NCBI GenBank assembly: GCA_046154695.1
Contig: JBJXFI010000451.1
Span: forward strand, 1-9,213
Source: DALYLB01 sp046154695
Lineage (GTDB): Bacteria > Acidobacteriota > Blastocatellia > RBC074
DNA: 9,213 bases
Direction: 5' to 3'
Shown here: piece by piece, positions 1 to 8,900 of the stretch
Layout of the letters: every line of letters starts with the position of its first letter
Numbering within the stretch: the stretch's first letter is position 1
Translations under genes and position numbers: made by a program
The notes under the pieces: generated by a model
The model's input: only the letters and a program-made list of their open reading frames with translations
The model's database searches: none
What the model was told of the DNA's origin: nothing

Positions 1-728
1 TTGCCCCAGTAGGGAGGCCCGCCCATCGAATCCTCTTCGCCCTTTTCATCGAGTTTGTGGCGATAGTACCAGTCGACATACCGGTCGCGGCCGTCAGGCT
101 CGGCGGCGGGCGTGATCGTCACGATGACGTTCTCGCGAATCGCGTTGATGACCGGCGCGTCCTCGACGGCCAGCCGATAGGCCAGCTCCATCAGCATCTC
201 GGGCGGACCGGTCTCGCCGCTGTGCAAGCCCCCGGAAAGGTGATAGATCGGTTTGGCCCTGCTAATTACCTCCTGCGCCTCGGCCTGCGAGATTCGGCGC
301 GGATCCGCCAGTTGTCCGAGATACCCCCGATAGGTTTCGATATTTTTAATCGTCTCTTCATTCGCCACGATGACGATTAAACATTCCCGGCCCTCATCCG
401 TCTTGCCCGCCGTTATCACTTTGACCCGCGGCGAAGCCGCCGCAAGCGCCCGATAATAACGATAGATATCGGCCGTGCGCGTCAATTTCTGAGGCATGCC
501 GATGTGGTATCCGAGCACGTCCTTTGGCGATGGGATTCCAGCGACCCGGGGAAGATGATCGACCAGCGGACTGAGAAATTCCGGCCGCGTCGTCCATTCG
601 CGAACGGACTTCGCGAAATCCTCATCCATCTGCTGTCCGGCTTGTTGGCCCCGCGCCGGCAGCAAGAGGACGATCGCCAAAAGAGCGAGCATCGACAGGC
701 GGCGCCCGATTGAGTTTTGTGCATGCAT
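1..728 (-). CDS. Secreted M14-family zinc carboxypeptidase, 5' part (3' end beyond window)
   Basis: The first 242 codons of a minus-strand gene are visible, and the reading frame runs off base 1 without a stop. Residues 1-29 look like a Sec signal peptide: arginines at 9-10, then a Leu/Ala/Ile-rich core ending in PARGQQ. Around residues 85-125 the pattern DIYRYYRALAAASPRVKVI and GKTDEGRECLIVIV matches the start of the M14 catalytic fold. Residues 163-173 (HLSGGLHSGET) hold the HxxE zinc motif, with ligands H169 and E172. AEPDGRDR at 209-216 resembles the conserved NPDG-R segment. The third zinc ligand and the catalytic Glu should lie beyond the window. By family, such enzymes remove C-terminal residues from peptides outside the cytoplasm; the substrate cannot be read here. 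ATG at 728 is chosen because AGGAG (737-741) lies 8 bases upstream and the signal peptide starts there. Transcription is away from the DUF2752 gene. Confidence 0.88.
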   Translation of the reverse strand, partial: MHAQNSIGRRLSMLALLAIVLLLPARGQQAGQQMDEDFAKSVREWTTRPEFLSPLVDHLPRVAGIPSPKDVLGYHIGMPQKLTRTADIYRYYRALAAASPRVKVITAGKTDEGRECLIVIVANEETIKNIETYRGYLGQLADPRRISQAEAQEVISRAKPIYHLSGGLHSGETGPPEMLMELAYRLAVEDAPVINAIRENVIVTITPAAEPDGRDRYVDWYYRHKLDEKGEEDSMGGPPYWG

Positions 729-736
729 TTTGGAGG

Positions 737-741
737 CTCCT
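737..741 (-). promoter_or_regulatory. Ribosome binding site of the M14 peptidase gene
   Basis: Read on the minus strand the sequence is AGGAG, 8 bases before the ATG at 728. It decides the start, because the next in-frame ATG (codon 13) lies inside the signal peptide core and would remove its positive N-region. Confidence 0.7.
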
Positions 742-786
742 GGAGAATCTGTTCCCAATTGAGTAGTTGAACGCGAACGCGCGCCG

Positions 787-816
787 ATTCTAGGGGCCCG
801 CGGGAAGGCAAGTCAA
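787..816 (-). promoter_or_regulatory. Sigma70-type promoter of the M14 peptidase gene
   Basis: On the minus strand a -35 box TTGACT (811-816) is followed by an 18-base spacer and a -10 box TAGAAT (787-792). The boxes match the TTGACA/TATAAT consensus at 5 of 6 and 4 of 6 positions. An AT-rich stretch, AAAAT, precedes the -35 box. The predicted start site near 780 gives a leader of about 50 bases with the Shine-Dalgarno site near its end. The spacer carries overlapping GC palindromes (GGGCCC, CCCGCGGG), which might affect promoter geometry or bind a regulator; that part is speculation. Confidence 0.6.
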
Positions 817-913
817 TTTTCCCGAAAAAGATTTCGCCGGCGAACAGAACCGGGGAAGCGGCGGGATCGTTCAAATGGAAAGCCGCGGTCGAACGGCCGC
901 GAGCCTTGCAATC

Positions 914-948
914 ATCGAATCGACTCATCGAATCGACTCATCGAATCG
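914..948 (+). repeat. 13-bp tandem repeat, 2.7 copies
   Basis: The unit ATCGAATCGACTC occurs at 914-926 and 927-939, followed by the first 9 bases of a third copy at 940-948. The copies are identical. The array ends 1 base before the likely start codon of the DUF2752 gene and occupies the place where a Shine-Dalgarno site would be expected. The unit is not a multiple of three, so copy-number change would shift any reading frame passing through it. Confidence 0.9.
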
Positions 949-949
949 C

Positions 950-1399
950 ATGATGAAATTAAAGGAAAAGCTGAGATCACCGGTTCTCTCGTCGCTGATG
1001 GGCGATCGAACCGCCGCGGGGGCGATCTGCGCGGTGGGTGCGCTCCAGGCAGGCCTCGTTCTTGGCGGATTGCCCGCCTGGCAATGCCCGATGCTGGCAA
1101 CCACCGGCATCCCCTGCCCGGGATGCGGGCTTTCCCGGGCGGTGGCGCTTTTTCTGCGCGGCGAATGGCCGCGTGCGATGGAGACGCACGCCTATGCGCC
1201 GGTTCTCATCTTCACTCTCTCTCTGCTCCTGCTCGCCCTTGTGCTGCCGGGAGAGCTTCGACGAAAGCTGATCTCCGCCGTTGAAGCCGTGGAGCGGCGC
1301 ACCGCCGTCTCCGCGGCTCTGTTGATCGGTATCGTCATTTACTGGCTTGCGCGTCTGCTGTTTCACTCAGCCTCGATTGCCTTTGCGGTTCCGGGGTAA
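950..1399 (+). CDS. DUF2752 family membrane protein
   Basis: This is a small integral membrane protein of 149 residues from ATG 950, or 148 from the adjacent ATG at 953. The family signature is GIPCPGCGLSRA, the Cys-Pro-x-Cys-Gly-Leu-Ser/Thr-Arg motif of DUF2752, preceded by another Cys in WQCPM and followed by the usual ALFLRGEW segment. Hydrophobic segments lie near residues 22-40, 84-102 and 118-137, in line with the two to four helices of the family. The function of DUF2752 is not established; the paired cysteines invite ideas of metal or thiol chemistry, but nothing here proves it. The frame is open back to an ATG at 875, which would add 25 residues encoded partly by the 13-bp tandem repeat. 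I prefer 950 because the added stretch is polar, low in complexity and unlike the family. Neither start has a strong Shine-Dalgarno site. The gene probably forms an operon with the 85-residue gene 44 bases downstream. Confidence 0.85.
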   Translation: MMKLKEKLRSPVLSSLMGDRTAAGAICAVGALQAGLVLGGLPAWQCPMLATTGIPCPGCGLSRAVALFLRGEWPRAMETHAYAPVLIFTLSLLLLALVLPGELRRKLISAVEAVERRTAVSAALLIGIVIYWLARLLFHSASIAFAVPG

Positions 1400-1409
1400 C
1401 CCTGAGGCC

Positions 1410-1431
1410 TTCAACCAAACTTTCAACCAAA
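1410..1431 (+). repeat. Short direct repeat before the 85-residue gene
   Basis: TTCAACCAAA occurs at 1410-1419 and again at 1422-1431, so the second copy runs into the Shine-Dalgarno site. It may be a small tandem duplication. No function is evident. Confidence 0.6.
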
Positions 1432-1435
1432 GGAG
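1431..1435 (+). promoter_or_regulatory. Ribosome binding site of the 85-residue membrane protein
   Basis: AGGAG lies 8 bases before the ATG at 1444. It supports a separately translated small gene instead of non-coding spacer. Confidence 0.75.
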
Positions 1436-1443
1436 AATGCTCT

Positions 1444-1701
1444 ATGTCTGTTTTACTCGGGTTACTGTCGATAGTTTTGGGAATCGCGACCTTCGTCTGC
1501 TGGATTCTCGTCCTCATCAAGATGTTCCAAAATGAAGGGCCGCTGCATGGAATTATCGGAATCATCTGCAGCATCTATGCATTGATCTGGGGATGGATGA
1601 ACGCGGATCGGCTCAACATCCGCAACATCATGACGATCTGGACCGGAACCATCGTCGTCGGGCTGTTTCTCAATTTTCTGATTCTGCCGATGTTCAGCTG
1701 A
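1444..1701 (+). CDS. Small three-helix membrane protein of unknown function
   Basis: This 85-residue protein is almost entirely hydrophobic. Three membrane segments are visible near residues 2-27 (ends LVLIKMFQ), 32-53 (LHGIIGIICSIYALIWGW) and 60-84. They are joined by short polar loops, NEGP at 30-33 and NADRLNIRN near 53-61. There is no signal peptide separate from the first helix and no recognisable catalytic motif. I do not recognise the family with confidence. It starts 44 bases after the DUF2752 stop, with its own good AGGAG site, on the same strand, so co-transcription is likely and a shared membrane role is possible. A stem-loop follows 9 bases after its stop. The coding status rests on the Shine-Dalgarno site, the coherent helix pattern and the fit between neighbours. 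Confidence 0.8.
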   Translation: MSVLLGLLSIVLGIATFVCWILVLIKMFQNEGPLHGIIGIICSIYALIWGWMNADRLNIRNIMTIWTGTIVVGLFLNFLILPMFS

Positions 1702-1709
1702 TTGGGTGG

Positions 1710-1741
1710 TAGGGGGCGTGGCGATGCCGCGACGCCCCCTA
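1710..1741. terminator. Stem-loop between convergent genes, likely bidirectional terminator
   Basis: TAGGGGGCGT (1710-1719) pairs perfectly with ACGCCCCCTA (1732-1741) around a 12-base loop. It lies 9 bases after the stop of the plus-strand 85-residue gene and 15 bases after the stop of the minus-strand SGNH hydrolase. No T-tract follows on either strand, so it is not a canonical intrinsic terminator. It could still stop or slow polymerase, or protect both transcript 3' ends. Confidence 0.6.
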
Positions 1742-1755
1742 TCGCTCCGCCGCCG

Positions 1756-2487
1756 TTATTTGGAAAGCAGCGGCTCCAGGGTGTTCCAGACGTTCTCGGT
1801 AAAGACCTTTTCGCCGGCGGCGTTGGGATGGATGCCGTCGGGCTGATTCATTTCCGGGCGGCCGCCGACCCCTTCGAGGACGAAGGGGATGTAGGCGAGC
1901 CCGTATTGTCTGGCCAGGTCGCGGAAGGTTTGTCGGAACTGGGCGGTATATTCCGCGCCGAGGTTGGGCGGGGCTTCGATTCCCGCGAGAATGACGGTGA
2001 CGCGCCGGGCCTGCGCCCGCTCGATGATTGCGGCGAGATTCTTCTTCATATCAGGGATGGGCAGGCCGCGCAGCCCGTCATTGCCGCCGAGCTCCAGAAT
2101 CAGAAATTTCACGTCTCCTTCGAGCGCCCAGTCGATCCTGCGGGCGCCCCCCGCCGAGGTATCGCCCGAGACGCCGGCATTGACGACGCGATACCGGTAT
2201 CCATTCTCATCCAATTTTTTCTGAAGCAGCCGCGTGTAGGATTGTTCCTCGGATAAACCGTATCCGGCCGTCAGGCTGTCGCCGAACGCGACGATTGCGG
2301 GACGCGCGTCGGATTCGGCGGAGATCGCGGCCGGCGCGGCGCCCGGCGAGGCCGCGGATTTTTCCGTATTGACGCTTCGAGCCCCGGACGATGATGCCCC
2401 GCCACAGCCGAACGATAGCAGGCAGAGGAAGAAAATCCCGGCGGCAAGACGAAATGGCGATTTGAAATTGCGGTTCTTTACAGGCAT
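1756..2487 (-). CDS. tesA: TesA-like SGNH hydrolase (thioesterase/lysophospholipase/arylesterase), probable lipoprotein
   Basis: This is a 243-residue SGNH/GDSL hydrolase. All four blocks are present: AFGDSLTAGYG with the nucleophile S71; NAGVSGDTS with G108 as oxyanion donor; LELGGNDGLRG with N136; and DGIHPN with D217 and H220 completing the triad. The second to fourth blocks are nearly the same as in E. coli TesA (thioesterase I/protease I/lysophospholipase L1), so hydrolysis of acyl esters or thioesters is likely; the natural substrate is unknown. Residues 12-27 form a hydrophobic signal core ending LLSFGC, a relaxed lipobox with C28, followed by a Ser/Ala/Pro-rich linker at about 29-62. 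This suggests a membrane-anchored enzyme, whereas E. coli TesA is soluble in the periplasm. ATG 2487 has GGGAAG upstream and is preferred. ATG 2514 is in frame, adds 9 acidic residues and has no Shine-Dalgarno site. The gene is divergent from the ABC genes, as in E. coli tesA-ybbA-ybbP. Confidence 0.88.
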   Translation of the reverse strand: MPVKNRNFKSPFRLAAGIFFLCLLSFGCGGASSSGARSVNTEKSAASPGAAPAAISAESDARPAIVAFGDSLTAGYGLSEEQSYTRLLQKKLDENGYRYRVVNAGVSGDTSAGGARRIDWALEGDVKFLILELGGNDGLRGLPIPDMKKNLAAIIERAQARRVTVILAGIEAPPNLGAEYTAQFRQTFRDLARQYGLAYIPFVLEGVGGRPEMNQPDGIHPNAAGEKVFTENVWNTLEPLLSK

Positions 2488-2490
2488 ATT
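2462..2490 (+). promoter_or_regulatory. Candidate promoter of the ABC transporter operon
   Basis: TTGAAA (2462-2467), a 17-base spacer and CATATT (2485-2490) make a plausible sigma70 promoter for the plus-strand ybbA-ybbP pair, with a leader of about 80 bases. The -10 box overlaps the likely start codon of the divergent SGNH hydrolase gene, so the two transcription units would be intertwined. The match is moderate and could be chance. Confidence 0.35.
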
Positions 2491-2533
2491 GCTTCCCGAT
2501 TCAGGTTCATCCATCGATAATCAACGCGATCGA

Positions 2534-2558
2534 AATCGGCCGCGAACGGGGCCGGATT
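2534..2558. promoter_or_regulatory. Imperfect inverted repeat in the divergent intergenic region
   Basis: AATCGGCC (2534-2541) and GGCCGGATT (2550-2558) are inverted copies with one extra G, around an 8-base centre. The position, between two divergent starts, would suit an operator. GC-rich spacers often give such matches by chance. Confidence 0.25.
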
Positions 2559-2579
2559 CGAAGGCCACAAAAAGATAGC

Positions 2580-3292
<713 letters not shown>

Positions 3293-3296
<4 letters not shown>

Positions 3297-5854
3297 GATT
3301 CATCCTGAACCTGGCATTGCGGGAGATGCGGGCGTCGTGGCACCGGCTGCTCTTCTTTTTCATCTGCATTGCGGTGGGCGTCGGATCGATCGTCGCGCTG
3401 CGCTCGCTGGTGCAGAACGTCAGTGGATCGGTAACGCGGGAGTCGCGATCACTGCTGACGGCCGACGTGCAGGTCTCGACCAACGCGCCGTGGAACGCCG
3501 AGACGCGCGCCGTGCTGGACCGGTACGGGCAATCCTCGATGGTCGCCGGGCGCACCGAGATTCTGGAAGCCCCGACGATGGCGCGGTCGGTCACGGACGC
3601 CGCGGCGACGCCCAAAATGGTCGAGGTCAAAGCCGTCCAGGTGCAGTTCCCGTTTTACGGAGAAATGGTGCTGGCGGGCGGCCAGGCTTATTCGCACGAG
3701 CTGCTGAAAAACCGGGGATTGCTGGTGCGTGAAAGCCTGCTGATCACGATGGGTCTCAAGGTCGGCGACGCGGTGAAGCTCGGCAATCAGGAGTTCACGA
3801 TCCGGGGCGTGATCGAGCGGGAGCCGGGAAATTCGATGGCCGGCTTCAGCTTCGCGCCACGCGTCCTGATCGATTACGACGATGCCGCCGGCGCGGGGCT
3901 GACCGGGTGGGGAAGCCGCTCGCGGTTCCGCGTGCTTTTCAAGGCGCGCGGAGACGAGGTTCTGCGACTGACCGATTCGCTCAAGCAGGATCTCAAATCC
4001 CAGCCGCTCGTCAACATACGCTCGTTCCGCTTTTCACAGGACCAGATGAGCAAGTCGCTGGAGCAGGTCGAGAATTACCTGAGCCTCATCGGCCTGGTGA
4101 TTCTGGTGCTCGGCGGCATCGGCATTTCGAGCGTCACGCGGGTTTTCGTCCAGCAGAAGATGAAGACGATCGCCGTCCTAAAATGCCTCGGCGGGCGGAA
4201 TTCGCGCGTGCTCGGAGCCTATCTGGCGCAGGTGATGGTGCTCGGACTGGTCGGCAGCCTGATGGGGCTGGTCTTCGCGCGAATAGTGGCGGCGCTGCTG
4301 CCGAGGCTGTTCGCGGGCAGCCTGCCGTTCAACGTCGAGTTCGGGTTGACGCTGCCGGCGATGCTGCAGGGATTGGCCGTGGGCTTGCTGATCTCGCTTC
4401 TCTTTTCGCTGGTTCCGCTGCTTGAAATCCGGCGGATCAAACCGATCCTCGTGCTGCGGGGCAATGAGCTGACCGGGCCGGGCAGGCGGGGGTGGCAATT
4501 CGACTGGGTGCGGCTTTTGGCGGGCGCGGCCGTCGGACTGGGATTGCTGGGCGTGGCGAGCTGGCAGGCCGGCTCACTGCGGATCGGCGGCATCTTTCTG
4601 GCGGGCCTGACGGCGATGACGCTGGTGCTCTCGCTCGCCGCGACCGGGTTGATGAAGTTCCTGCGGGGGCTTCGCCACATCCCTTCCTTTACGCTGCGGC
4701 AGGGGATCAACAGCCTCTACCGGCCGGGCAATCAGACGCGGATCATCCTGCTGGCCGTGGGGCTCGGCATCTTCTTCGTCGTCGCCGTGCGATCGCTCCA
4801 GCTCAATCTGCGCTACGAATTCAACCCCGATCTCGACACGCTGCGGGCTGATATGTATCTGGTCGATATTCAGCGCGATCAGCGCCAGGGAGTCGAGGAG
4901 ATCATCGCGAAATACACCGGCGAAAAGCCGCGGATCGTCCCGACCGTCCGCGCGCGCATATCGCGCATCAACGACAACGAGATCAATTTGAACAACCGTT
5001 CCGCGGAGCAGGGCCGGGGCGACGGGCCGAACCGGGGGATGCTCGGGCGGGAATATGTCATCACCTATCGCGAGAACCTCGAAGAGTCGGAAACGGTCAC
5101 CGAAGGAAAGTTCTGGAGCGGCCCGCCCGGGGGCGAGCCGGAGATCTCGATCGAGGAGCTGCTGCACGAGGAGTTGAAGCTCGGCCTCGGCGATCGTATG
5201 ACCTTCGATGTGCTCGGGCAGAAGGTGACGGGGCGGGTCACCAGCATCCGCCGCGTGGATTGGCGCAATGCCCGCACGGGCTTCCTGGTGGTCTTCCGGC
5301 CCGGACCGCTCGACAACGCGCCCACGATGTATATCAGCGCGATCAAGGGGCCGCACGATACCGCTCCGCGCGCACAGGTTCAGCGCGACCTGGTCGACCG
5401 GTTCCCGAACGTTTCGGTCATCGATGTTCGCGACATCATCGAGGCCGCGCGCGGCATCATCCAAAACGTATCGCTCGCCGTCTCGGTCGTCGGCGGTTTC
5501 GTCTTCTTCAGCGGCCTGCTGATCCTGATCGGATCGATCGCGATGACCAAATTCCACCGGCTCTATGAGTCGGCGATCCTCAAGACGCTCGGCGCGCGCC
5601 GAAAACTGATCGTTGCCACGCTGGTCGTCGAATACGGCGTGCTGGGGCTGCTCTCGGGCCTGCTCGGTTCGGTCGCCGCGATCGCCCTCACCTGGGCCAT
5701 CAGCGAATACGGATTGCAGATCCACTGGCGATTCATCCCCTCGGTCAACCTGCTGGGAATCGCCTCGGCGTTTGTCCTCGTGACCCTCGTCGGCGTCGTT
5801 TCCAGTTGGGATGTGATGATCAAAAAGCCGCTGGGAATCCTGCGGGCGGAATAG
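3293..5854 (+). CDS. ybbP: ABC transporter permease, YbbP/FtsX family
   Basis: This 853-residue inner-membrane permease has the duplicated FtsX layout of YbbP (about 800 residues in E. coli). There is a membrane helix near residues 18-40 and a first external (MacB-core-like) domain at about 41-260. Helices follow near 262-285, 305-330 and 357-378, forming the first FtsX unit. Linking helices lie near 407-422, 432-455 and 484-503. A second external domain spans about 504-720, and a second FtsX unit has helices near 727-750, 775-806 and 820-842. The second external domain contains GREYVITYRENL, EELLHEELKLGLGD and RRVDWRNARTGFLVVF, of the type seen in YbbP-like permeases. Two copies of the core in one chain mean it can pair with an ATPase dimer alone. 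The substrate is unknown; relatives move lipoproteins, macrolides or signals across the envelope instead of importing solutes. A Gly/Arg-rich insert at about 568-582 may explain part of the extra length. The ATG at 3293 overlaps the ATPase stop. Confidence 0.92.
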
Positions 5855-5855
5855 G

Positions 5856-5922
5856 GTTCGGAGTTCCGCCTTCAGGCGGAGCGGCAGCAGCCAGGAGACG
5901 TTTCGCCTGAAGGCGGAACTCC
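5856..5922. repeat. Palindromic intergenic element with 19-bp perfect inverted arms
   Basis: GGAGTTCCGCCTTCAGGCG (5860-5878) is repeated as its exact reverse complement at 5904-5922, with a 25-base spacer. Each arm also contains its own hairpin: TCCGCCT and AGGCGGA around a TC centre at 5865-5880. The 22 bases from 5856 to 5877 recur without change at 9123-9144. The element begins 2 bases after the permease stop codon and ends 31 bases before the GTG of the BNR-repeat gene. It is likely a REP-like interspersed repeat and could act as a transcript-end hairpin for the ABC operon. There is no T-tract and no transposase. Confidence 0.8.
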
Positions 5923-5942
5923 ATGCGGTTTTCAATCTACAC

Positions 5943-5947
5943 GGAGG
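5943..5947 (+). promoter_or_regulatory. Ribosome binding site of the BNR-repeat gene, selecting a GTG start
   Basis: GGAGG lies 6 bases before GTG 5954. It decides for the rare start, because the signal peptide is only complete from this GTG; the first internal ATG would give a protein beginning at residue 9, without the Arg-Arg N-region. Confidence 0.8.
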
Positions 5948-5953
5948 TGTTTC

Positions 5954-8900
5954 GTGAACCCAATTCGCCGCGCGGGGATGGGAGGATTCGTCCTCGCGAT
6001 ACTATTTCTGAGCATTGCGTCCACCGGGGCGCAGCAGGTTCCCCCGGCCGCCTATCAAAGCCTGCGCTGGCGGAATATCGGGCCGTTTCGGGCGGGGCGG
6101 ACCGTGGGGGCGACGGGCGTTCCGGGACAGCCGAACGTCTTTTACATCGGCGTGAACAACGGCGGCGTATGGAAGACGACCGATTACGGCCGCACGTGGG
6201 CGCCGATCTTCGACGACCAGCCGACGGGCTCGATCGGGGATCTGGCGGTTGCCGCGTCCAATCCCGATGTGATCTATGTCGGCAGCGGAGAGGGGCTGCC
6301 GCTGCGGCCCGATCTGTCGGTCGGCGACGGGATCTATAAATCGATCGACGGCGGAAGGACGTGGCGCAATATGGGCTTGCGCGACGGGCAGCAGATCGGC
6401 TCGGTGATCGTCGATCCGAAGGATGCGAACCGGGTCTTCGTCGCGGTTTGCGGCCATCCGTTCGGGCCGAATGAGGAGCGCGGCGTCTTTCGTTCGCTCG
6501 ACGGCGGCGAAACGTGGCGCAAGGTTCTTTACAAGGACGAGAACACCGGCGCGATCCAGGTGGCGTTCGATCCGTCCGATTCGCGGGTCGTTTACGCGGA
6601 CCTGTATGAAGTTCGCCACGGCCCCTGGGAGAACGGTTCGTGGCAGGGCAGGGGAAGCGGGCTCTATAAATCGACCGATGGCGGAGAGACCTGGCGGCCA
6701 TTGACGACGGGCCTGCCGACGTTCGAACAGGGGCTGGGAAGGATCGGCTTCGGCATCGCGAACAGCCATCCGAAGATCATCTATGCGACGGTGGACGCCA
6801 ATCCGCAGGTCGGCGGGATCTATCGCTCGGACGATGCGGGCGAATCGTGGCGGCGCGTGAGCGGCGATGCGAGGACATGGGGGCGCGGGTCGGACTTCGC
6901 GGAGATTCGCCCCCACACGAAGAATCCGGAGATCGTCTTCGCCGGCAACACGGCTTCCTATAAATCGACCGATGGCGGCAGGACGTGGGCGGGGTTCAAG
7001 GGCGCGCCGGGCGGAGACGATTATCACCGCATCTGGATCAACCCCGACATCCCGGAGATCATGCTCTTCGCGACCGATCAGGGCGCGACGATCACGGTCA
7101 ACGGGGGCGAGACATGGTCTTCGTGGTACAACCAGCCGACGGCGCAGTTCTATCACGTGAGCACGGACAACCGGTTTCCGTACTGGGTCTACGGCGGGCA
7201 GCAGGAAAGCGGCTCGATGGCCGTTGCGAGCCGCGGCGATTATGGCGCGATCACCTGGCGCGACTGGCGAACGGTCGGCGTCGAGGAATACGGCTATGTC
7301 GCGCCCGATCCGCTCAATCCGGACATCACCTACGGCGGCAAGATCACGAAATACGACTGGAAGACGGGCCAGGTGCAGAACATCGCGCCGGAGGCCGTCC
7401 GCAGCGGCAAATATCGCTTCATCCGCACGCAGCCGGTGATCTTCTCGCCGGTCGACAACAGGACGCTCTATTTCTCGGGCAACGTGCTCTTCAAAACGCT
7501 CAACGGCGGGGCGAGCTGGGAGGTGATCAGCCCCGACCTGACGCGGGAGAAGTCTGACGTTCCGGAAAGCGTGGGCATCTATCGAACATCCGAGATGGCC
7601 TCGATGCCCCGGCGCGGAGTGATTTACACCGTGGCGCCCTCGAACACGGATCTCAACACGATCTGGGTCGGGACGGACGACGGGCTGATTCACCTCACGC
7701 GCGATGGCGGAAAAAACTGGAAGAACATCTCCCCGCCCGAGCTGAAATCGTGGATGAAGGTCTCGCTGATGGACGCCTCCCATTTCGACAACGACACGGC
7801 CTATGCGGCGATCAACACGCTGCGGCTCGACGATCTGCGCCCGCACATCTTTCGCACGCGCGACGGCGGCCGGAGCTGGAAGCGGATCGTCAGGGGCATC
7901 CCGGACGGAACGATCGTCAATGTCGTGCGCGAAGATCCGCGGCGCAAGGGCCTGCTCTATGCGGGGACGGAGCAGGCGGTGTATGTCTCGTTCGATGACG
8001 GCGAGAACTGGCAGCCGCTTCGGTTGAATATGCCGGCGAGCTCCATTCGCGATCTCGTGGTGAAGGACGACGATCTGGTCGTCGGCACGCATGGCCGCGG
8101 CTTCTGGATTCTGGACGACATCACGCCGCTGCGCCAGCTTGACGAACAGGTCGCCGCCTCCGAGGCGTTTCTCTTCACGCCGCAGCGGGCGACGCGCCTG
8201 CGGCGAAGCCTCAACACCGACACGCCCATTCCACCCGAAGAGCCGATGGGGCAGAACCCGCCCGACGGCGCGATCCTGAATTACTGGCTGAAGAAGGATT
8301 CAAGCGAGGTCACACTGGAGATTCTCGGGCAATCGGGGCGCGTGATTCGCCGGTATTCCAGCGCCGACGCGCCCGATGCGCCCGATGAGCGCGGGCTGGC
8401 CTATCCGAGTTACTGGTTTCGTCCGCCGCGCGTGCTCTCGAACAAGGCAGGGATGCGGCGGTGGACCTGGGATCTGCGCCACGCGCCGCCGGAGGGGTTT
8501 CCCCGGTCCTATCCGATTTCGGCCATCTATCGGGACACGCCGCCGCAGCCCGAGGGGCCGCTTGTCGGTCCCGGCGACTATACGGTGCGCCTGACGGTCG
8601 ATGGAAAGAGTTTCACCCGGCCGCTGACCGTTCGCATGGATCCGCGCGTGACCACGCCGCTTCGCGGCCTCGCGTTGAGCCACAGCCTGGCGATGCGCTG
8701 TTATGACGGCATCGCGCGCGCGCGCGCGGCGCAGTCCGAGGTGCGCAGCCTGCGCGAGCAGTTGAAATCGCTCCGTGAAAAGGTCGGGGCGGGCACAACG
8801 GCCGCCGCGCTCGACGCGCTCGATCAAAAGGCCGCCGCGCTCGAAGGCGCCGGCGGAGGGCGCTTCGGCCCCGGCGGCGGCGGATCCGGGCTCGCAAGGC

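Noticed and set aside
57..380. Plus-strand open frames at 57-380 and 504-713 over the left edge
   Set aside because: They are antisense to the M14 peptidase, whose HxxE motif, signal peptide, promoter and ribosome binding site are all coherent on the minus strand.
5856..5922. Inverted repeat read as the ends of an insertion sequence or as a CRISPR fragment
   Set aside because: The spacer is only 25 bases with no transposase and no target duplication visible, and there is no series of regularly spaced repeats.
4574..5935. A 453-codon open frame on the minus strand across the permease 3' half
   Set aside because: It is antisense to a clear FtsX-type permease, and its translation is low-complexity Arg/Asp/Glu-rich without domain features.
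6002..8092. A 696-codon open frame on the minus strand inside the BNR-repeat gene
   Set aside because: It lies opposite a gene with a signal peptide, a Shine-Dalgarno site and eleven Asp boxes. Its translation is Arg/Asp/Ile-rich with no motif, as expected from the reverse of high-GC codons.
8713..8728. Alternating CG run of eight dinucleotides, possible Z-DNA or slippage site
   Set aside because: It lies in coding sequence and encodes a plain Arg-Ala-Arg-Ala stretch at the start of the coiled coil. High-GC codon use explains it.
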